DNA of 31,887 nt from Suillus spraguei (taxonomy: Eukaryota > Basidiomycota > Agaricomycetes > Boletales > Suillaceae), in NCBI GenBank assembly GCA_016800925.1, contig JABCPU010000667.1, positions 1-31,887 of the forward strand, in the 5' to 3' direction. The position numbers and the translations under genes are program-made. Positions 10,692 to 20,653 of the stretch are shown here, in pieces (the stretch's first letter is position 1; each line of letters opens with the position of its first letter). The notes under the pieces were generated by a model that saw only the letters and a list, made by a program, of their open reading frames with translations, was not told where the DNA came from and ran no database searches.

Positions 10692-13664
10692 TTATGGTTT
10701 TGCTGAAGACAAGTAGATCAGTGGAATTACTGGCATAACATGACAGTGAAACATACGCAGGCGATGATTTAAAGTGATTTCAAGGACAGTCTTCATTAAC
10801 CCTGCCTTCACCTGAGAGCACAAAACTTCTGTCTCCTCCTTAGAAGCTTCTTTCTTCTTCCCCTTAGACCGTCGGAAAGCTTTGTGTACCTTCCTCTTCA
10901 ACGGTTCAAATGGTGACTTCGCCATCCAAGTAGACCGTTTTCCTTTCACAGCTTCTTCATATGCGCGGGAGGCAGTAGCCACAGCTTCTTCGTATGCGCG
11001 AGTGACAGTAGTCACAGCTTCTTCATATGTAGGGGCGGGGATAGTCACAGCTTTTTCATACGCCTGGACGGCAGCGTTGACGCCTGTCTTGACAGCAGCT
11101 GCGTGCGGAGATGCTATGTACTGCTCGAGAGCGACAAGAAAAGAGGGAACTGAATTTGTCTTGTCCTGAAGATAGCGTTGCTTGTCGTGAATGTAGAAAG
11201 AGTGTTCGAAGATAATGACAGCAGCTAAATTATGAATGATAAGCAGGTTCATCGTAATGTAGCATCAAAAATCACCAGAAATGAGCTGAACATTATTCTC
11301 CAAGGGTGATAAGCCGGACGCCTGGCACATGAGAAACGTGTATACTTTTTGACCAATTGGACATACCACACAGAGCAACCTAGACTGCATATCTGCACAA
11401 TGGCTGTGCGAAAGCTGGTCAAATCATGATGTGAATTTGAGGATCGCCCACTTCCATGAGGATCGAGACACTCACTTCCTGCGAACAGTGGCCAAGGACT
11501 TGGATCAGCACGGCTCGAGCTCGAAGGACGATCGACACACTCACTTCCTGCGAACAGTGGCCAAGGACTTGGATCAGCACGGCTCGAGCTCGAAGGACGA
11601 TCGACACACTCACAAACTGCGAACAGTGGCCAAGGACTTGGATCAGCACGGCTCGAGCTCGAAGGACGATCGACAGACTCACGTCCTGCGAACAGTGGCC
11701 AAGGACTTGGATCAGCACGGCTCGAGCTCGAAGGACGATCGACACACTCACCAACTGCGAACAGTGGCCAAGGACTTGGATCAGCACGGCTCGAGCTCGA
11801 AGGACGATCGACACACTCACTCTCTGCGAACAGTGGCCAAGGACTTGGATCAGCACGGCTCGAGCTCGAAGGACGATCGACAGACTCACTTCCTGCGAAC
11901 AGTGGCCAAGGACTTGGATCAGCACGGCTCGAGCTCGAAGGACGATCGACAGACTCACGTCCTGCGAACAGTGGCCAAGGACTTGGATCAGCACGGCTCG
12001 AGCTCGAAGGACGATCGACACACTCACCAACTGCGAACAGTGGCCAAGGACTTGGATCAGCACGGCTCGAGCTCGAAGGACAATCGACACACTCACCAAC
12101 TGCGAACAGTGGCCAAGGACTTGGATCAGCACGGCTCGAGCTCGAAGGACGATCAACACACTCACCAACTGCGAACAGTGGCCAAGGACTTGGATCAGCA
12201 CGGCTCGAGCTCGAAGGACGATCGACACACTCACTTCCTGCGAACAGTGGCCAAGGACTTGGATCAGCACGGCTCGAGCTCGAAGAACGATCGACACACT
12301 CACTTCCTGCGAACAGTGGCCAAGGACTTGGATCAGCACGGCTCGAGCTCAAAGGACGATCGACACACTCACTCTCTGCGAACAGTGGCCAAGGACTTGG
12401 ATCAGCATGACTTGAAAGTATTAATAAACATACCATCTGCAAGAAAATGCACAAGGTAAATGAGAACCCAAATTATCGGTCAATCTTACCCAAATATGTG
12501 GAAACCAGACACCGGATCTTGCTATTATCAACTTATGCCAAGCCTCAGTTGCTTGAGCATTATGAACAAGGTCCGGGAGTATTCTGGACAATATCAATCA
12601 TTAACGCTTGTAGCAGCTAAATGAGACGATGAGTACCTACCTTCGAAGTGCATGTTCCATGCAGAGCTCCAAGTTGGTTTGCTGGGTCGAGATGAATAGC
12701 TGCTGCAATACATCATTATCCAGGCTTCCAGTCGTGGATTGTATGAGGGGCCCGCAATCTGCGCCATCTTTGTTCATGTCTAATTGACCAACTGTCGTCA
12801 TGTATCGCAACTTGACCGTTATCTGGCTCACCATGAAGGCATACATGGTATTTCGGAGGTTGAAGGTCTTTGAGAATCTTCAATTGAGGCCCGTTAGCAA
12901 ATGACTCATTAGCCTGCCTCATGGCCTGGGCGCTAGCGGTTTTTCCTGGCACGCCCTGTGATGTCAATTCCATGTATCTGTCGTCGTACAGGGCATCAAA
13001 CTTGGTGAACAACACAATCACTGGAACTGAGGATTGTGATTCTGCGCGTCAGTCAAACGTCGACGATGTGGTTGGATGCGAATGCTTACTTGTTCCTGTG
13101 TCGCACTGAGAAAAAAATTTGTTTTCGCCCGCGGTGAATGACCTGCATTCCTGGTCCATCGGGATGCAATACCTATGTTAAAAATGTGAGATGGCACGCG
13201 TCGCAATCCATTACAATTACCAGATAGCATGGAGTCGATTTCCTAATCTGGGTTCCTTAGACCGACGCGTGATAAAGTCCTTGACCTTGTCAAATTCAGA
13301 TTCCCCGCCCGCCTCAAAACCACGGGAATCGTGAAAGACAAATCCTGGGTTGCTTTTGAATACCATTTCATTCTCGATATCGTGTTCTCCACGCTGAGAA
13401 CACGTCAGTTCATGTCATAGACTAGGAGCACTCTTTACCTCTCTGGATGCGTTCGAAACTGCAGGTTCGATCTGGTGTCGATGGGTCAGTTATTACTACC
13501 AGCCTCTTACTAGCGCCCACCTGTTGTCCAGCGCGGTTATAGATTGCTGGCTTCTCTCCCGTATTGCAAACCCTCTGGAGAATGGTAGTTTTTCCTGCAT
13601 TCGCTCTTCCTATAATGAGGATACGAAAACGACGGATTTTGCTCCTTATCTTTGAAGGATCCAT
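10692..13664 (-). CDS. G-domain GTPase gene A, unit 2 copy, with a cassette-array intron (about 508 aa without micro-exons)
   Basis: Exons: 13664-13511, 13458-13439, 13393-13221, 13172-13090, 13041-12832, 12791-12641, 12583-12490, 11384-11276, 11224-10692. Every junction is phase-consistent. Start MDPSKIR is shared with unit 1. Motifs in order: G1 GRANAGKTT (residues about 19-27), G3 HDSRGFEAGG, G4 VLFTKFDAL, ISTQQTNLELC and GVWFPHIW. After the large intron come PLENNVQLIS and AAVIIFEHSFY. The tail has four AYEEAV-type repeats and a lysine-rich patch (KRKVHKAFRRSKGKKK). An optional 54-bp intron near the end would change the C-terminus only slightly. The family is an agaricomycete small-GTPase-like group of unknown role. 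The intron 12489-11385 contains fifteen possible 3-base exons, all phase 0, which would add 15 residues if all were included. Upstream in-frame codons to 13,874 exist but are not conserved in unit 1. Confidence 0.82.
11476..12436 (-). repeat. Near-identical 69-bp tandem array, 14 copies, each shaped as a 66-bp intron plus a hypervariable triplet
   Basis: Triplets begin at 11476 and recur exactly every 69 bases to 12373-12375. On the minus strand every unit reads GTGAGTGTGTCGATCG, further on GCTGATCC, and finally TGTTCGCAG. It therefore has a consensus donor, a CTGAT branch-like site 27 bases before the end, and a CAG acceptor, with three bases before the next GTGAGT. In transcription order the triplets are AGA, GAA, GAA, TTG, TTG, TTG, GAC, GAA, AGA, TTG, GAC, TTT, GAA, GAA, preceded by ATG at 12436-12434 between TTGCAG and GTATGT. 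Outside the triplet the copies differ by only a few bases. Because 69 is a multiple of 3, five of six frames are open through the array, which makes long but probably meaningless reading frames on both strands. Confidence 0.95.
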
Positions 13665-13702
13665 GGAGAAGGTAAATGTGTGAGGGAGCAGCGTTGGTGC
13701 AG

Positions 13703-13711
13703 CCTTATAAT
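13703..13711 (-). promoter_or_regulatory. Possible TATA-like element of gene A, unit 2
   Basis: On the minus strand ATTATAAGG lies about 40 bases before the chosen ATG at 13,664. Unit 1 has a related ATTATAGGG at the same distance from its ATG. Conservation between units supports it, but the spacing to the ATG is short for a TATA box. Confidence 0.35.
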
Positions 13712-14009
13712 GAATCACTGCAGTGTGTGAACCCGAAGCTAACCGGAAACCAGCCACATCTAATATTTGGTTTATCTGTGTATCATGAAGACTATTACTG
13801 GTAGAATCACTTGGAAATAGTAGAATTTCTGTTTTGGTCATTGGATTTCCATATAAATCAAGATCAATCGACACAGCTCAAGAAGTTCGGGTCCTTTTAC
13901 GATGAGCGCTAGCTTTTGTGCCCTCCGACCTTGCAAGTTGCGACTACGAAGACTTTCCAATATTGATATGTAGTGAAAAAAAAAAGGCCTAGCGTTCTGC
14001 AAATGGCTG

Positions 14010-14103
14010 TAAGGTGTTTTGCGTTGAGCATTGGTATGGTGTTCGGATCCCGGACCTTATCTGTGGAAAGAACCGAGTAAGAACCAACTGATAACAGGGT
14101 AGT
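14010..14103. repeat. Truncated transposon end related to the element at 14,350-15,646
   Basis: The segment containing GGTGTTCGGA, GAACCGAGTAAG and CTGATAACAGGGTA matches the right terminal arm of the neighbouring 1.3-kb element, with internal deletion. No matching left end was found, so this appears to be a solo end or a deletion derivative. It lies in the intergenic region between divergent genes A and B of unit 2, and helps explain why that region is about 2.3 kb here but 0.84 kb in unit 1. Confidence 0.6.
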
Positions 14104-14349
14104 TACCCGCGAATGCCCAGGACTCGTGTATGTCTCATGGTCCACAGCTATTTCAAATATTGCCCACTGCCCAGTGATTCTAGATAGCAATGAGAGCGGT
14201 AATGTACTTAGTAAGAGGTTGAAGGAAAGAGCAGGGTACCAATGTACCATGAACTCCTAATGGAGGTACTATAAGATCTATCTTTGAGATCTGAAATCGC
14301 ACTCAATTGCCGAACCGCGTTCGACACAGTCTTTGTACTACGAGTTCAT

Positions 14350-15646
14350 GGTACCCTGTTATCAGTCAGACCTTACTCGGTTCTTTCGAGTTTCTTCAAA
14401 CCCTGCGCAGAAAAAGTCCGAACACCCTCACGGCATTCACAACGAAAAGACCCCAGACTCTACAGAACATGTTCGCTTCAGTTTATTGTTGCAGCTATTA
14501 TCGAGCGGTGTTTATAGTAACGACCTTAAGATATCCTTACTCCTTTCCCTTCCCCTTGCTCTTCCCCAACTTAAGTTTGGATAGCACACGTCGAGACACC
14601 CATCAAGCGAACACAATCAAGGTTGTTGAGCAGCCACAAATGATCAATCTCGTGCAGCTCATCAACCACCCTGGTCTTCTGTTGTCATCGTCTTTCGCTC
14701 ATCAATGTCTTAGTACTTTTCCCATACCACTCTCATTGCTGACATGGTATTTGGTCTTCAGACATCGTGTCATTTGTATCATAGTATGCAGTAATGACAC
14801 CGATGAATGTATCTTGAACTTGAAGTTCACCCCCTTGCGAAGCCTGCTAGTAACCATAAAATGTGTCAGAGTGTCTTGTTGTCGGTTGGTTTGGTTTAGG
14901 TGGCGCCTAAGCACAGTGGTTGAAACAACGAGGTTGTGGTATGTTATATTATATTCAATCTAAGTACTCATCCTCATCCACGGAACGCATCATCAAGAGT
15001 ACTGAACTGCGAGGTACGAACATGGGTGAGGTGGAACGGAATTAGCGAGTCGTCGAACTCGCTGGTCACAACGCAATGATATAATTGTGTGCAGTATGTA
15101 TCAATCAGTCACAGATCTCACGGAGTGCGGACGATACTCAAGGTGGCTGCTAAAGAGCAAGCAAGCAAAGTCAGTATCCATACCCTCATCCGAGTCGCGG
15201 CTGACGAGTTTATTGGCGAACGTAAGACCAGGCATAACTTGAAGATGCACTCGAGCCAGAAGATAAAAGTGACGAAACCACAGAAGGCCGATTAGATATC
15301 CACAAAGAGATACTCGCGCTAGGTAGAAACCTTGATATAAGTGTCGGAGTGGATATTCACTATCATGATTTGGAAGCCGTAGGACTACCGGACTTCAGCA
15401 GCCTGGATCTCAGACTCTTCAGAGAAATACATGATATTTTCATTGATGTCGGTGAGGCTGGAAGTTGTTATATGGCGAGGCCGTCATATAGCAGCTGCAA
15501 CAAATAAACTGAAGCGAACATGTCCTGCAGAGTCTGGGGTCTTTTCGGTGTGAATGCTGTAAGGGTGTTCGGACTTTTTCTGTGCAGGGTTTGGAGAAAC
15601 TCGAAAGAACCGAGTATACGTAAGGTCCAAGTGATAACAGGGTACC
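14350..15646. mobile_element. DNA element with terminal inverted repeats of about 165 bp, inserted in the unit-2 promoter region
   Basis: The left arm (14,350 to about 14,515) begins GGTACCCTGTTATCAG. The right arm (about 15,481 to 15,646) is its diverged reverse complement and ends TGATAACAGGGTACC. Shared internal blocks include CTTACTCGG, TTCGAGTTTCT, AAAAAGTCCGAACACCCT and AAGACCCCAGACTCT. If the true ends are CCCTGTTATCA, both sides are flanked by TA, as in Tc1/mariner insertions; this is inference. No transposase was recognised inside, so the element appears non-autonomous. It carries a gene fragment at 15,095-15,507. Related ends occur at 14,010-14,103 and 20,058-20,141. Confidence 0.75.
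15095..15507 (+). pseudogene. Spliced gene fragment inside the inverted-repeat element, unidentified
   Basis: Two open stretches join in frame across a canonical intron. Exon 15095-15221 ends before GTAAGA, and exon 15260 onward begins after GAGCCAG; the phase matches (C plus AA). The predicted peptide includes [59 protein letters not shown] and HDIFIDVGEAGSCYMA. It then runs into the right terminal arm and stops at 15,507. Composition is protein-like, but I do not recognise a family. A captured host gene fragment is the simplest reading. A decayed gene of the element itself is the alternative. Confidence 0.4.
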
Positions 15647-15946
15647 GGAAACCGGTCCTTGCCGCGCGCAAGTCTCTGCGACGTATACATAATATACAAG
15701 CTTTACTCATAATACCGTTCTTGTGGCACATGTTTCCATTTTATAATTAAGTAAAAATAACTTTGACTGCAAGGTGTTGGCCGGGTGTTTTGTGCTAAGC
15801 CCATCAGTATCCACTTGGTGCACCACAGGCCGTACACGTCATAGGGTACTATAACCGACTTCCTCGCAGCTAATGCATGGCTTACACTCAATGTCTAGAT
15901 AAATCTATAGTAGCTCACAGTCGATTCTTCCCTAAATCAAATCAGC

Positions 15947-18572
15947 ATGGCCGGTTCTCTTCTCGCCTCAACGATTTCGTACCCTCTCCACATTTATGGT
16001 ACTCAATCCTTGTCAAACAGTATCATCAACCCTACTGAATATATCTAATAGGTATCACTGTCGATTTCAGCAAGTCGAAACTCAATGTAAAGTCTGCTGA
16101 AGTACGGATTGGCAAGTTGCATTCCCCCATTGGACGCGAAGCAAGAGAGAGTTTGCGTCGGGTATTTTCTCCACCCACGTAAGTACTTGACCCCAACGCA
16201 TTTCTCATTTGATTTGCTACTGTGTTTTTTTTTGTCATAGGGAGCTTTCTCAGGGTGACACATTTTCCTTGCATATACGGTACAGGACACGGTTTGGGAT
16301 AAAAGCTGAGCACGAAGAAATCATTTTCAACCCAGAAGAGATGTCCCGCCTGTGTAGTGCAAACGGAAGACAAGGTGAAACAACAATCATCGCACCATCG
16401 CTTACGAACTCAACCCCACATGTGTAGAATACATCAAGTTTCATAAAAAGTTCAGGATCGCCGTCGACCTTGCCGGGAATACATCAATCGAAGTAAGGAT
16501 CCACGTCGTCTGACATCAAACTCGTCTAAGTCTTAGATCGGCAGGCTGAGCAGTCTGTTATTTCCGATGAAAGCCAGCTCCGGCCCACTACTTCTGAAAT
16601 ATTTGACCAGTGTTCTCGGTGAGTCAGGATGATTATCGAGTGTCATTCTTTAAGTAAACGTCCCCAAGGTTCCGGATACTGGTAATAGGAAATGTATGTG
16701 GCTTTCTTAGATCTTAGACCAGTGTTGACAGTGTGCTTTCGATAGACTGGTGTTGGCAAGTCATCGCTGATCAACCTCGTGTTCGGAGTGGAAAAAACGG
16801 TAGGTTGAACCTCATAGTGTCCATAGACCGTTTCCGACGATAAGCCAGGCGAGGCTAGCATCGACGACGAGTTCACCTCACCGGAGAATGACAAGTTTGT
16901 TCTCCATGATAGCAAAGGTTTCGAGCCAGGGGACAAAGACAACCTCGAAATAGTCCGAAATTTCATTGAACGTCGGAGGAACATGCCTACTCAAGAAGAA
17001 CAATTACATGCTATTTGGTAAGGATTCTATCTCGACTTCTCCATTATGGTGGACTGACCAAATACTCGGAAGGCTTTGCTTTGAGATACCTCGTGCAGGC
17101 GCACGTCTGCTAGAGACGGGAACGGAGGGATTCCTGACATCGACAAGTAATGGAACGCTTGGAAACAGTAAGTGAATCGATAGCTATTTCTCTACTACGT
17201 TGGAGCTCACACTTCGTCAAAGTTCCCGTTGTTGTCGTTCTCACTAAATACGATAAGCTCGTTGGCCGCATGGAGCGAACTCTATACGAAACTCCAAACG
17301 GATTGAGCGATGAAGCCATCAAAGAACGTGCCAAGAAAAATGCAGAAGACGAGCTGCAGGATATCTGCATCAAACCTCTAGTGAAGGCTGCAGGGCCTGA
17401 TATCCCCTACGCCAAGATTTCTAGTACGTACTAATATTACGATAGGTTTATGCGTGCCTCTGAAGCGCAATATCATAGCCCATAGAGACTACAAGGAGAC
17501 ACTCACCCGCCTGATCCAAATAACTGAAAACCGTGTCAGTCAGCATTCTACGCCCGAGGCTGCGGTGATGACCTCCATCGCTCAGCGAGTACATCCTGGA
17601 CTCAAAATAAAAGCATCAATCGAGTGAGCCTTGCTTGCTTCATTCTTATCTCGTCATTTACACAGCGTCAGGGTCGGCAAGAGAAGTCTGTCCCAGTTTT
17701 GCGTTGACAATTACCGAATACAATCTAAACCTTCATGTCATACAGGATATTGGAAGGCACTCGCATCAAGCACGAGATTCAAAAACCACAAGACGTGGGA
17801 TTGTCTAGATGTGCTTCACACTGACATCGTCCGTGTGTGGAACTTCCGTGACCCCCATCAGGTAATGGCTATCTTATTTATTGTCGTCGCATCCATACCA
17901 ACGTGGTTTATGCATAGTACTTGCACAGTCAAGAGTTCAAGAAATTGATACTAAAAATGGTCGATGAGCTGGAAGTTGAACCTACAGTTCATCCCACTAG
18001 GACCATGTAGGCCGGTCTTCTACATGGCAGATGAAGCTTCATCTCATTGACTGTTTAAGTACTATTGGACTATCCATGGTGGCCGCCATTGCGACCATTG
18101 TGTCCACCCTATCGGGGCCCGCAGCCCCCATTGTGGTACCGATCGCAGCAGGTGCTGTACTCGCCAAATGGGTTTACGATGTATATCAGATATCGTACGC
18201 ACCACTATTTCTTCGTGAGCGAAAGGATATCGACACTTTTTCCTCAGCCATGCGGGACTTCGATGCTTCATGTCCTACATCGTCCACCTAACACTTGTGT
18301 TGCAGACACTTTATCTCGTGTCAGAAAGCCAAGAACTCACTCGTAGGGTTATCAAGCTTGCAGTCGCTTCCTATCTCGCCTCAATGAGCAGAGAAGTTCA
18401 CGCTCGCATCCGGGAGTTTGATGGGCAGTTGACCGTCCTGGAACGCGCGGATCGCGACACCTTGGATAAAATTATCGAGGTGATGCAATTTTATAGCATC
18501 GATGCGGCACAAATGTCCGAACTTCGACAAAAGATGCCTTCTGTGGGTTCGCAACCAGACGAATATTGGTAA
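15947..18572 (+). CDS. G-domain GTPase gene B, unit 2 copy (16 exons, 627 aa)
   Basis: Exons: 15947-16019, 16052-16178, 16241-16374, 16428-16492, 16545-16618, 16669-16693, 16746-16799, 16845-17017, 17073-17167, 17223-17423, 17446-17623, 17666-17685, 17746-17861, 17918-18006, 18060-18194, 18248-18572. The total is 1,884 bases with all phases consistent. Motifs: VIGN joined to TGVGKSSLIN (Walker A split by an intron), HDSKGFEPGD (G3), IPRAGARLLETGTEGF, VVVVLTKYDK (G4), RYWKALASSTRFKNHKTWDC, the hydrophobic GPAAPIVVPIAAGAVLAKWV segment, and C-terminal ERADRDTLDKIIEVM. The intron at 17,424-17,445 is 22 bp and must be removed, because it contains an in-frame stop and would shift the frame. The first intron is 32 bp. 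The hydrophobic stretch suggests membrane association. The cellular role of the family is unknown to me. The gene lies divergent to gene A. Confidence 0.87.
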
Positions 18573-19319
18573 ATCGAGAAATCGTGGCACTCAATTATTT
18601 CTTTTGTGGATGGTTTTACGCGTGGGGGGTGCCTGAGTCCTGGCACGATCGCAGACAGTGCTTGCTTGTACTATGTGACTGTAGTTATGGCTGATCTCGC
18701 TGTAATATGTTAGTGTCTTCTATTATCATCATGTACTTACTGCTAGACTTGAGTCGAGCTTTCTAACATGCCAAGGTACCGTTACAGTTCTTAAAAAGCT
18801 CCGAGATCTAGGCCCTGCAACAGATCGCCCCTGTCCTGCACGAACACTATCCGCCTGCCACACCAAAGTCCCACTGCATGGTATCAGAGCGCCTGGTGAA
18901 ATGGCCACGCCTGAGGTACACCTTTTCGAGCACCGGTCCGGTCTCCTGTTTTCCGTTCCTCTACAAAGCTCACCTCATGTCTTGTAGACCCTTAGGGACC
19001 CTTACCTTCTCTGACACACTCCCGTTTTATTTAGCAAGTACGATTTCACGCTGATCGGTCTCTCTCTTTCACCTCGAGACTTTCACTCAGTCAAACTTAG
19101 ATTCAGTGCAGCATAAATAGTACAAAGTTTGTTGAGCGCCAATTCAGTCACACCTGATCTAAGTTCCGACAAAAGATGCGCTAACTTGTTATGTTTCACT
19201 GCAACACTGTATAATATCGTTCATATCACCTACATAACTCACCTGCGCTAATTTTGTAAAAGGAGTGAGCAGAACATGTTGCCCGATCAGGGTACCTGCG
19301 GGGAATTTTGACAGTAGAC
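18573..19319. other. 3' flank of unit 2 and spacer, no gene seen
   Basis: The first 250 bases are the conserved 3' flank of gene B, ending at the shared boundary segment (18,766-18,830). The rest, about 500 bases, contains no reading frame or repeat that I can support. Confidence 0.5.
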
Positions 19320-19440
19320 TTACTTTGAAGCATTGACGTCTGCCTCGTGTTTGATGAGAAGATTGACTGCGAGATCACTACCACATGCACAAGTCACATG
19401 TGAAGGTGAAACGCCGTTTAAGACAAAGTTTACGGCCAGG
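19320..19440 (-). pseudogene. Ankyrin-repeat relic
   Basis: The minus strand reads openly through one ankyrin-like repeat: LNGVSPSHVTCACG followed by SDLAVNLLIKHEADVNA and then a stop at 19,322-19,320. The pattern G-x-S/T-P-x-H-x-A-C-x-G, then V-x-L-L-I-x-H-x-A-D-V-N-A, is the ankyrin consensus. No clear repeats or start codon were found on either side, so this is most likely a remnant of a larger ankyrin-repeat gene. Confidence 0.6.
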
Positions 19441-20057
19441 TTGTCAGGCGTAATATACATTCGGTAGCAACGTTATACTTTGCTTCGGCTGTGCAGTTCC
19501 TAGAAGGGGGCAGCATGGCAAGATGCCTGTGCATTTGCGATCATCAGTAAATCACTTTGCCTCTGTGGGCTCTGTACAACTCTGTACAGAAGGTACAAAG
19601 CTGTGGCCAGCCATTTTTTGGTGGGAAAAAGATATCTTGCTGATGATGATTGAGCAGCCTATGCATGGGGAGACGCCCAGGGCGCTGTTGAGGTCGTGGC
19701 CAGGAAACCTGAGAATACTGTAATAAATAATGTGAAAAAAAAAATGAAAAAAAACGCAATTTCACGCACTTGATTTAATCCATGGAAGAGAGCGAGTAAT
19801 AATATAATGGGCGATGCGGTGGCCTGATAGACTAGGATATTAGGGCTGGAAAGTTTGAGGCGCCGGCAATTAGCATGACAATATTTACAGGCACCTAGGC
19901 CAGCTTCAAGCTTTCAGGGAGTATTAAATATTTAGCTGGGAGGATTTATTGTATACTCGTCGATGATCGATGTCATCTTCATCTTTCGAGTTGAAGTTCA
20001 TGCTTGATTCATGTGGGCAACCGGTAATATTTTATATAGCCGCTGAGACGTCGTACC
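19441..20057. other. Spacer with no recognised gene
   Basis: The stretch contains a poly-A run (about 19,735-19,755) and short reading frames without recognisable domains. It may include more decayed ankyrin gene sequence on the minus strand, but I cannot show this. Confidence 0.4.
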
Positions 20058-20141
20058 GGTACGAGACCCTATCAAGTTATCTTACTCGGCGGTCTTTTCG
20101 TTTGGAGAAACTGAGTAAGGTTCGACTGATAACAGAGTACC
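20058..20141. repeat. Small fold-back element related to the 1.3-kb inverted-repeat element
   Basis: Within 84 bases the sequence starts GGTACGAGACCCTATC, continues TTATCTTACTCGG, and after a short spacer returns as CTGAGTAAGG and CTGATAACAGAGTACC. It thus folds back on itself, using the same end sequences as the element at 14,350-15,646. It looks like a miniature derivative made of two ends only. Confidence 0.55.
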
Positions 20142-20485
20142 GGAAACTGATCTAGTAGAATCATGGGCAATATTTGATATAGCTGTGAGCCTGTGCACCA
20201 TGAGGCGTACACGAGGAGACCTTGCTTACCACTTAGTCACGCCTTCCAATTTCTATATTTAAAATCGCACCTTCCTTCTGGGAGAATAATTTATTGATCT
20301 CAGTACAGTCATGGACAAACAAAGTCATCTAGTTTGGTATCTCGACAATATGAATTTTTTGGGCCAAACTAACTTCGGATTCGGCTCCGGGACCTCAAAA
20401 TAGGTCTAAAAACGACTCTTTCAATCTTTTCCCACGACATTTTTTAGTGTGCCAAAATTTTTGGTCGTTTAAACAACGCTTCGAC

Positions 20486-20653
20486 CTACAAGACCGCCTC
20501 AATTGCCATCATTGCGCGCTGAGTGACTTGACGGTGTCGCTTCTGTTTACAAACAGCCCATTCTGCTGCTTTTCCGGTCAATCCAATCCTATATGCACTC
20601 ATAAAACGATATGTCCGATTGATGAACCGCCGGATAACCTCGACTGGACATGA
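20486..20653 (-). pseudogene. Relic of a transposon-associated protein (C-terminal motif)
   Basis: The minus strand encodes VEVIRRFINRTYRFMSAYR, GLTGKAAEWAVCKQKRHR and AMMAIEAVL before a stop. I recall this pattern (RRF-NR-YRFM-AYR-GL-x-A-A-W-A-K-K-x-H-R) from the C-termini of transposon-derived DDE-type proteins abundant in agaricomycetes, but I have not searched for it. The sequence upstream to 20,803 is open but not recognised. No start or catalytic domain is visible. Confidence 0.4.

Noticed and set aside
11249..12454. Minus-strand 401-codon frame through the array as a coding exon of gene A
   Set aside because: It enters in the right phase after the TTGCAG acceptor but runs into the next exon in the wrong frame, and unit 1 does not keep this frame. 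The spliced or single-intron readings fit all phases better. I keep it as a minor alternative.
11431..12459. Long plus-strand reading frame of 342 codons through the unit-2 array (23-residue repeats), and a second one at 11,456-12,415
   Set aside because: The 69-bp unit is a multiple of three and five frames are open, so long frames arise automatically. They lie antisense to gene A, and the older array breaks the frames through indels that are not multiples of three.
14307..14963. Plus-strand frame of 218 codons at the left arm of the inverted-repeat element
   Set aside because: It covers the terminal arm and noncoding-looking sequence, has no recognisable domain, and its first part also exists in inverted form in the right arm.
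15043..15062. Short palindrome AGCGAGTCGTCGAACTCGCT inside the inverted-repeat element
   Set aside because: It could form a hairpin, but it is short, unique in the window and has no context suggesting a function.
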